Assembly: GCF_003947435.1 (NCBI RefSeq)
Contig: NZ_RCOS01000062.1
Location: forward strand, 83,483 to 147,482
DNA length: 64,000 bases
Source of the DNA: Candidatus Methanodesulfokora washburnensis
Lineage (GTDB): Archaea > Korarchaeota > Korarchaeia > Korarchaeales > Korarchaeaceae
Reading direction: 5' to 3'
In this document: in pieces, positions 60,240 through 64,000 of the stretch
Layout: the number at the start of each line of letters is the position of its first letter
Numbering within the stretch: position 1 is the stretch's first letter
The notes under the pieces: generated by a model
What the model was told of the DNA's origin: nothing
The model's input: the letters and a program-made list of their open reading frames with translations, nothing else
Database searches by the model: none
Translations under genes and position numbers: made by a program

Positions 60240-61307
60240 ATGTTGAGCGATGATCAAATTAGGTCTTTACTTTCAAAATTTAAGGAATCAGATTCTTATA
60301 AAAAGTGGCATGAGCATCGAATAGAGCGCTACAAATCTAATTCTGAATGGATTAATCCTGACTCTATTAAGAAACTAACGGATGATGAACTGCGTCAGAG
60401 ATTTCTGGAATATTATAAAGGAGGTGAGGGAAGACAAACATTTAACCAAATTTATAGAGACAGAATCGTTAGAGACATATCCTTGTTCAGAAAAATGCTG
60501 TTACATCTTCTGAATGAGGAGATTCCTATCGAGCAGCGTTTTCGGGATGTTGTTGATGCGCGTGGAGATCATCACATAGATGGCGTTGGAAAAGGACTTG
60601 CTTCGGCTTTTTTGATGGATTTTAACATGGATAAGTACTGTCTCTGGAACAACAGAACTGAGAATGGTTTAAATGTCCTTGGATGGAAGGTTTATGACTG
60701 GGGTGATGATGCAGGAACAAAATACGTTAAAGTTCTCTCTGCTCTTAAAAAGCTAAGAGATGATATTGCTCCAGAGCTTAAGCTAACTTTTGATGATGTG
60801 GATTTCTTTCTTCACTTTATTTCCGCCGAAGAGGAAGGAATAAGACTTGTCCAAGATTTAACTGAGGAGAAGGAAATAATAATTCCTTCTCCCAGAGAGG
60901 AATGGATACAAGAAATAATTGAAGAGAATTTTGACGAAATTATCGGTAACAAATTGGGATTAGAGCTCTATGAGGAAGATCCCGAAAGCAGCGGAAGCCA
61001 ATACCAGACATCAGTAGGGAGAATAGACTTCTTAACGAAAGATAAGAAAACAGGGGATTTCGTGGTAATAGAACTAAAATGTGGAAAGGCAACTGACAGC
61101 GCTCTGGCTCAAGTCCTCAGGTACATGGGCTGGGTGAAAGAAAATCTAGCAGAGGAGAAAAATGTGAGGGGTTTGATTCTGGCAGAAGGCATAGATGATA
61201 GATTGAAGTATGCTATAAAATTCGTGTCGAACGTGGAAGTTCTGACATATAAGGTTTTGCTGCAAATAGCACGCACAGAAGCAGAGAAGACAGGAGAAAG
61301 AAGTTGA
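60240..61307 (+). CDS. NucS/DUF91-type endonuclease with unknown N-terminal domain
   Basis: This 355-residue protein carries at the C-terminus a NucS-like PD-(D/E)XK core: GRIDFLTKDKKTGDFVVIELK (Asp, E-x-K), followed by DSALAQVLRYMGWVKENL and RGLILAEGIDDRLKYAI. The N-terminal 200 residues form an unknown helical domain with KGLASAFLMDFNMDKYCLWN, which recalls substrate-sensing domains next to nucleases in defence genes. ATG at 60240 follows GGTGGT. The next gene lies 44 bases on and may be its partner. Confidence 0.7.
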   Translation: MLSDDQIRSLLSKFKESDSYKKWHEHRIERYKSNSEWINPDSIKKLTDDELRQRFLEYYKGGEGRQTFNQIYRDRIVRDISLFRKMLLHLLNEEIPIEQRFRDVVDARGDHHIDGVGKGLASAFLMDFNMDKYCLWNNRTENGLNVLGWKVYDWGDDAGTKYVKVLSALKKLRDDIAPELKLTFDDVDFFLHFISAEEEGIRLVQDLTEEKEIIIPSPREEWIQEIIEENFDEIIGNKLGLELYEEDPESSGSQYQTSVGRIDFLTKDKKTGDFVVIELKCGKATDSALAQVLRYMGWVKENLAEEKNVRGLILAEGIDDRLKYAIKFVSNVEVLTYKVLLQIARTEAEKTGERS

Positions 61308-61319
61308 GGAGGTGTTGCA

Positions 61320-61331
61320 TGTGCGCGCACA
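61320..61331. repeat. Perfect palindrome TGTGCGCGCACA
   Basis: A 12-bp alternating palindrome in the 44-base gap between the NucS-like gene and its neighbour. A binding site or small cruciform is possible. Confidence 0.4.
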
Positions 61332-61351
61332 ACCGCTATCACTAGTTTAGC

Positions 61352-62173
61352 GTGTGTAATTTGGAAGAATGCTTAAGAATCTTTAAATCTTCGAGTCCTA
61401 ACAATTCTCATATGGAAAGTACTGTAATTCCTCCGCTCTCTGATTCTGAAAAAAGGAAAATTAAAGAAATAGTCAAGTCTTATTACGGGATCGATGCTGA
61501 TGACCGCTATATCGAGTGGATAGATAAAGGGCTGAGAAACCACTACTCTGTACTTCATCATCAAAACATAATAAGGCATCTTGTGACGGTGAACATCGAC
61601 AAAATTTTGTTGAAACATAGAGATGAAATTGGAAGCCTTGAATTCGAAGAAATGGTGCTTGATAAGCTGATTTTTCATTATCTGACATTTGCCAGCATGT
61701 CTTACAGGGCGGGAATTCCTATTGGTTCAATATTTCTCTGCAGAACTGCTGTAGAAACAGGGTTAAGGGAGCGTATAGCAGAAGAAATGGCCAAGAAAGA
61801 AGTTAAAAGCGAGAAGGAGCTTCCCCAAAAGATATGGGAGGAAATGAAGAAGCTTGAGGGGAAGAAGTTAATCGAATTAATAAAGATGGCGGAGGAGCAC
61901 AAAATCATTGAAGGAGGGGAGATCGAAGAAATTTTTAGGTCTCAAGGGTTGGAGAAAAGAGTGCTTGATAAATTTATTCATGGAAACATCGATTGGATAG
62001 TTAGATTTGTCGAAAGCAAGGACAGGGAATGCACAAAGGTCATAGGAGCTAAGGATATCTTGCAGGAAAAGAAGATAATAGCTGAGTTCCCTATCGATCA
62101 AATCGCAGTTTCTGCACTCAAGGCAACAACTCTGATAGCGGAGAAACTTTACTTCAGTAGGAAGGAAGAATGA
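61352..62173 (+). CDS. Hypothetical helical protein beside nuclease gene
   Basis: This protein of 273 residues is mostly helical (FEEMVLDKLIFHYLTFASMS, AGIPIGSIFLCRTAVETGLRE, LIELIKMAEEHKIIEGG). ETGLRERIAEEM and LDKFIHG resemble helical domains of the HEPN/DUF4145 kind, but the catalytic RxxxxH is not clear. GTG at 61352 is the start used. It may act with the nuclease. Confidence 0.45.
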   Translation: MCNLEECLRIFKSSSPNNSHMESTVIPPLSDSEKRKIKEIVKSYYGIDADDRYIEWIDKGLRNHYSVLHHQNIIRHLVTVNIDKILLKHRDEIGSLEFEEMVLDKLIFHYLTFASMSYRAGIPIGSIFLCRTAVETGLRERIAEEMAKKEVKSEKELPQKIWEEMKKLEGKKLIELIKMAEEHKIIEGGEIEEIFRSQGLEKRVLDKFIHGNIDWIVRFVESKDRECTKVIGAKDILQEKKIIAEFPIDQIAVSALKATTLIAEKLYFSRKEE

Positions 62174-62268
62174 AAAGAAGAATTAAACTTCATAAGGGTG
62201 CATAGCACTTGATAAAGCTTCAGATGAATCAAGAAAAATATTATTAAGACTCTTGGAGACACCTTCTT

Positions 62269-63288
62269 ATGAGCTTGAAGAAGATTTTTGCTGGGATAAG
62301 TGTAATTGCTGTTATTTTCTTGGCTGTGCTAATCCTACGCATGGCAGTTAAGCCTTCTCTCACAGTTAAATCAGTGGAGTTGACGGATGTGACGCCCTTG
62401 GGGGAGGCGCACTATCCGGGCATAAAAATCCTCTTCAAGACTGACAAATATCCAGTTAAATTCTACCTCCTAACGCCTGAGGGGGAGGTGATGGACTCAT
62501 ATAAGGCGGAGCTTCCGGAGGAGGTCGCATATTTGACTATTGGCAATCCCTACGAGAACGTAATCGGATCGAGGGAGTACGTGATAAAGGCGTTCATAGG
62601 TAATGAGGAGGTGCTCAAGAGGGAGATCGAGGTTAAGGGGTTGAGCGGGAGCATCAGGATACTAGGTGTGAAAGTATCCATCACAGAAGGAAGGATAACA
62701 GAGCCCGAGATAGAGAAGATCCTAATCGAGGTGGAGAACACGGGAGATGTCCCGCTGTACATTGTCTCTCCCTCCTTGCTCTCTTCCTCCTCCCCGCTCA
62801 GTATAGATGGACACCCCTGCCTCTTTAAATCACCCAAGGAGGTCATAATGCCGGGAAGCAGGGAGAAAATCGAGCTGCCAATACCGCCGGAAGATCTCGA
62901 AAAAAGCCACACATTCACCATCTCAGTCCCGGGTGTGGGGAATGCCTCCTACACAACGGAGCCCCTGAGGCCGGAGGTGAGGATAGACAGGGTGGAGCTG
63001 AGGTATGAGACCTTTGTTGGAGGTTGGGTTCTGGACAACATCACGATGACCATCAGAAACACGGAGGCATATCCGATATCTCTCTACCGTTTCAAGGTGT
63101 ACGCTGACGATCGGTATCTCGAGCTCTGCTATATCTCTCCTTATGAGCATTCATCTGAGAACGTGAATCCGGGGGAAGAGAAGACCGTGACGATAGAATG
63201 TGGCTCCCTTTCTGAAAGTATGGAAAATAAGCCCTCCATAGTCAGGGTGAAGTTGTACGGAACCGAGGCTGTATACAGGGTTCCATAA
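62269..63288 (+). CDS. Membrane-anchored extracellular protein
   Basis: One N-terminal membrane helix (IFAGISVIAVIFLAVLIL) anchors about 300 residues of beta-rich domains on the outside. Segments such as KILIEVENTGDVPLYIVSPSL and NITMTIRNTEAYPISLYRF look like tandem immunoglobulin or CARDB-like domains. Two Cys pairs may form disulfides. A TATA-like AAAATATTATTAAG stands 25-30 bases upstream. No function known. Confidence 0.65.
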   Translation: MSLKKIFAGISVIAVIFLAVLILRMAVKPSLTVKSVELTDVTPLGEAHYPGIKILFKTDKYPVKFYLLTPEGEVMDSYKAELPEEVAYLTIGNPYENVIGSREYVIKAFIGNEEVLKREIEVKGLSGSIRILGVKVSITEGRITEPEIEKILIEVENTGDVPLYIVSPSLLSSSSPLSIDGHPCLFKSPKEVIMPGSREKIELPIPPEDLEKSHTFTISVPGVGNASYTTEPLRPEVRIDRVELRYETFVGGWVLDNITMTIRNTEAYPISLYRFKVYADDRYLELCYISPYEHSSENVNPGEEKTVTIECGSLSESMENKPSIVRVKLYGTEAVYRVP

Positions 63289-63372
63289 GAGTTGAGCGTA
63301 TGTGCTGCGTGTTTTACTAGTCCTCACCATAAAACACTACTTAGCATGATATAAGGTTCAGACATTTCAAAT

Positions 63373-63693
63373 GTGGATAATGGAGATTCCTCTTCGAGGA
63401 TCATGCGATATGTGCGCGCGGTATCCCAGATACAGGTGCTGAACGCACGGTTTACTGCCGCCACTGGCGATGATTATGACCTGACGCTGGATATTAAGAA
63501 CCTTGGGCCCGGAACTATACCGGCAGGAACATGGCATGTGTTTGTTAACAATACGAATTGGGGAACATACGATATGAGTAGTTCGCTCGCTTCAGGCGGT
63601 GTGGTGTCCTTCACCGTCCATACAACAGGGACAATCGACACATCTAGGCGGCACAACATAGTGGTGTACGGGCCGGGGAACACTCAAGCATAA
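63373..63693 (+). CDS. Archaellin/pilin-like beta-domain protein, N-terminus uncertain
   Basis: This protein of 106 residues, or 96 from ATG 63403, resembles the outer domain of archaeal pilins or a CARDB-like fold: DYDLTLDIKNLGPGTIPAGT, then SGGVVSFTVHTTGTID. No signal or membrane helix precedes it, so it may be a 5'-truncated relic. The ATG is followed by alternating GTGCGCGCG. Confidence 0.45.
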   Translation: MDNGDSSSRIMRYVRAVSQIQVLNARFTAATGDDYDLTLDIKNLGPGTIPAGTWHVFVNNTNWGTYDMSSSLASGGVVSFTVHTTGTIDTSRRHNIVVYGPGNTQA

Positions 63694-63745
63694 TACCTCT
63701 ACTATTCGCCTCCGAGCTGACCTTCGCGCGCTACATGCGCTCTAG

Positions 63746-63772
63746 GTGCACATGTATTAAGCTTTTTAAGTG
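63746..63772 (+). promoter_or_regulatory. Promoter of the proteasome-like gene
   Basis: AGGTGCACATG is followed by TTAAGCTTTTTAAG, a TATA-like box about 30 bases ahead of the ATG at 63800. It parallels the promoter at 60152. Confidence 0.5.
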
Positions 63773-63799
63773 TCCGCGCACAATACAAGTGGCGGGAAT

Positions 63800-64000
63800 A
63801 TGACCCTGATTATCGCCTTAAAATGGCTCGATGAGAATAGCAAGGAAGGTGTAATCATCTCCTCGGATTCCAGGGCAACAGTTTGGCCCGTTAGCTACGA
63901 AACTAGGAAGATTTATCCGATATTTTTGAAGGTAGACGAGGAGTACATTCCTCTAGCTATTGCAGCTGGGGCTGGAGATGCGTCACTTGTTAAACAAAGC
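63800..64000 (+). CDS. Proteasome-like Ntn-hydrolase, 3' end outside window
   Basis: The visible 67 codons start MTLIIALKWLD, so removing Met exposes Thr as N-terminal nucleophile. GVIISSDSRATVWPVSYETRKIY has the Asp and Lys pattern of proteasome beta-type hydrolases. GGCGGG precedes the ATG. The rest lies past the window. It differs from standard beta subunits, so a specialised archaeal proteasome homologue is likely. Confidence 0.75.
   Translation, partial: MTLIIALKWLDENSKEGVIISSDSRATVWPVSYETRKIYPIFLKVDEEYIPLAIAAGAGDASLVKQS

Larger units (their letters stand above)
53677..63782. repeat. Dispersed alternating purine-pyrimidine words (TGCGCGCA type)
   Basis: At least fifteen words of alternating purine and pyrimidine occur here, for example near 53677, 54424, 54505 (TGCACGCGTGCA), 55442, 55626, 55677, 55788, 55836, 57646, 60058, 60088, 60152, 61320 (TGTGCGCGCACA), 63411 and 63774. 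Most lie between genes. I did not see comparable clustering in the core part of the window. They could be Z-DNA-prone sites or operators of one regulator. Confidence 0.55.

Overview
The window is archaeal chromosome. It carries archaeal-type translation and lipid genes: aEF1A, uS10, eS17, uS19, uL2, uL23, uL4, uL3, archease, an NFACT/Rqc2 homologue, Kae1, DGGGP synthase, a prenyl diphosphate synthase, Hjc and type II methionine aminopeptidase. Core codons are AGA/AGG- and ATA-rich. Several TATA boxes lie about 25 bases ahead of start codons, and most other starts have GGAGGTG-like ribosome binding sites. A thermophilic TACK-lineage archaeon is likely. A Korarchaeia-like host is my guess only; it rests partly on a fused two-repeat EndA inside an otherwise TACK-looking gene set.

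Layout. 1-6928 is core: a cut-off UDP-ManNAc-type dehydrogenase, eS17, a DtxR regulator, a ferredoxin, a probable C/D box guide RNA, an RDD-SpoIIM membrane protein, a prenyl diphosphate synthase, aEF1A and uS10. 6929-31596 is an integrated element of 24,609 bp. It is bounded by a 59-bp direct repeat that is the 3' part of tRNA-Ser(TGA), which is intact at the right end. Integration has split one integrase gene in two: a ribbon-helix-helix N-terminus at the right end and the catalytic part at the left end, in the same frame across the att core. 31541-49440 is core again: tRNA-Ser, ribosomal proteins, archease, NFACT, three tandem CBS proteins, lipid, tRNA-processing and nucleotide genes, a MoxR/VWA pair and tRNA-Leu. 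49441-51430 looks like the remains of an older insertion beside tRNA-Leu, next to a flavodiiron protein of different codon usage. 51631-64000 has a HAD hydrolase, tRNA-Lys, a tyrosine recombinase and about 10 kb of mostly unrecognised genes ending in a cut-off proteasome-like hydrolase.

The central element is the most unusual part. It carries a large serine recombinase cassette between short direct repeats, an XRE/ImmA/nuclease operon, replication-type helix-turn-helix proteins, a DUF932 protein, a Cas4-like nuclease and a VirD4/TraD-like ATPase with a membrane partner. It also encodes a predicted surface protein that joins a GH25 lysozyme domain to a von Willebrand A domain, and a membrane-anchored STAND-like NTPase with a long TPR tail that could be a defence protein. 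Several genes resemble families I associate with bacteria, particularly Patescibacteria, so cross-domain transfer is plausible but unproven here.

The right-hand accessory region has an unusual recurring signal: alternating purine-pyrimidine words of the TGCGCGCA/TGCACGCGTGCA type, mostly between genes and in two cases just upstream of matching TATA-like boxes. It also holds the relic of a second recombinase 3' end and a NucS-like nuclease gene pair.
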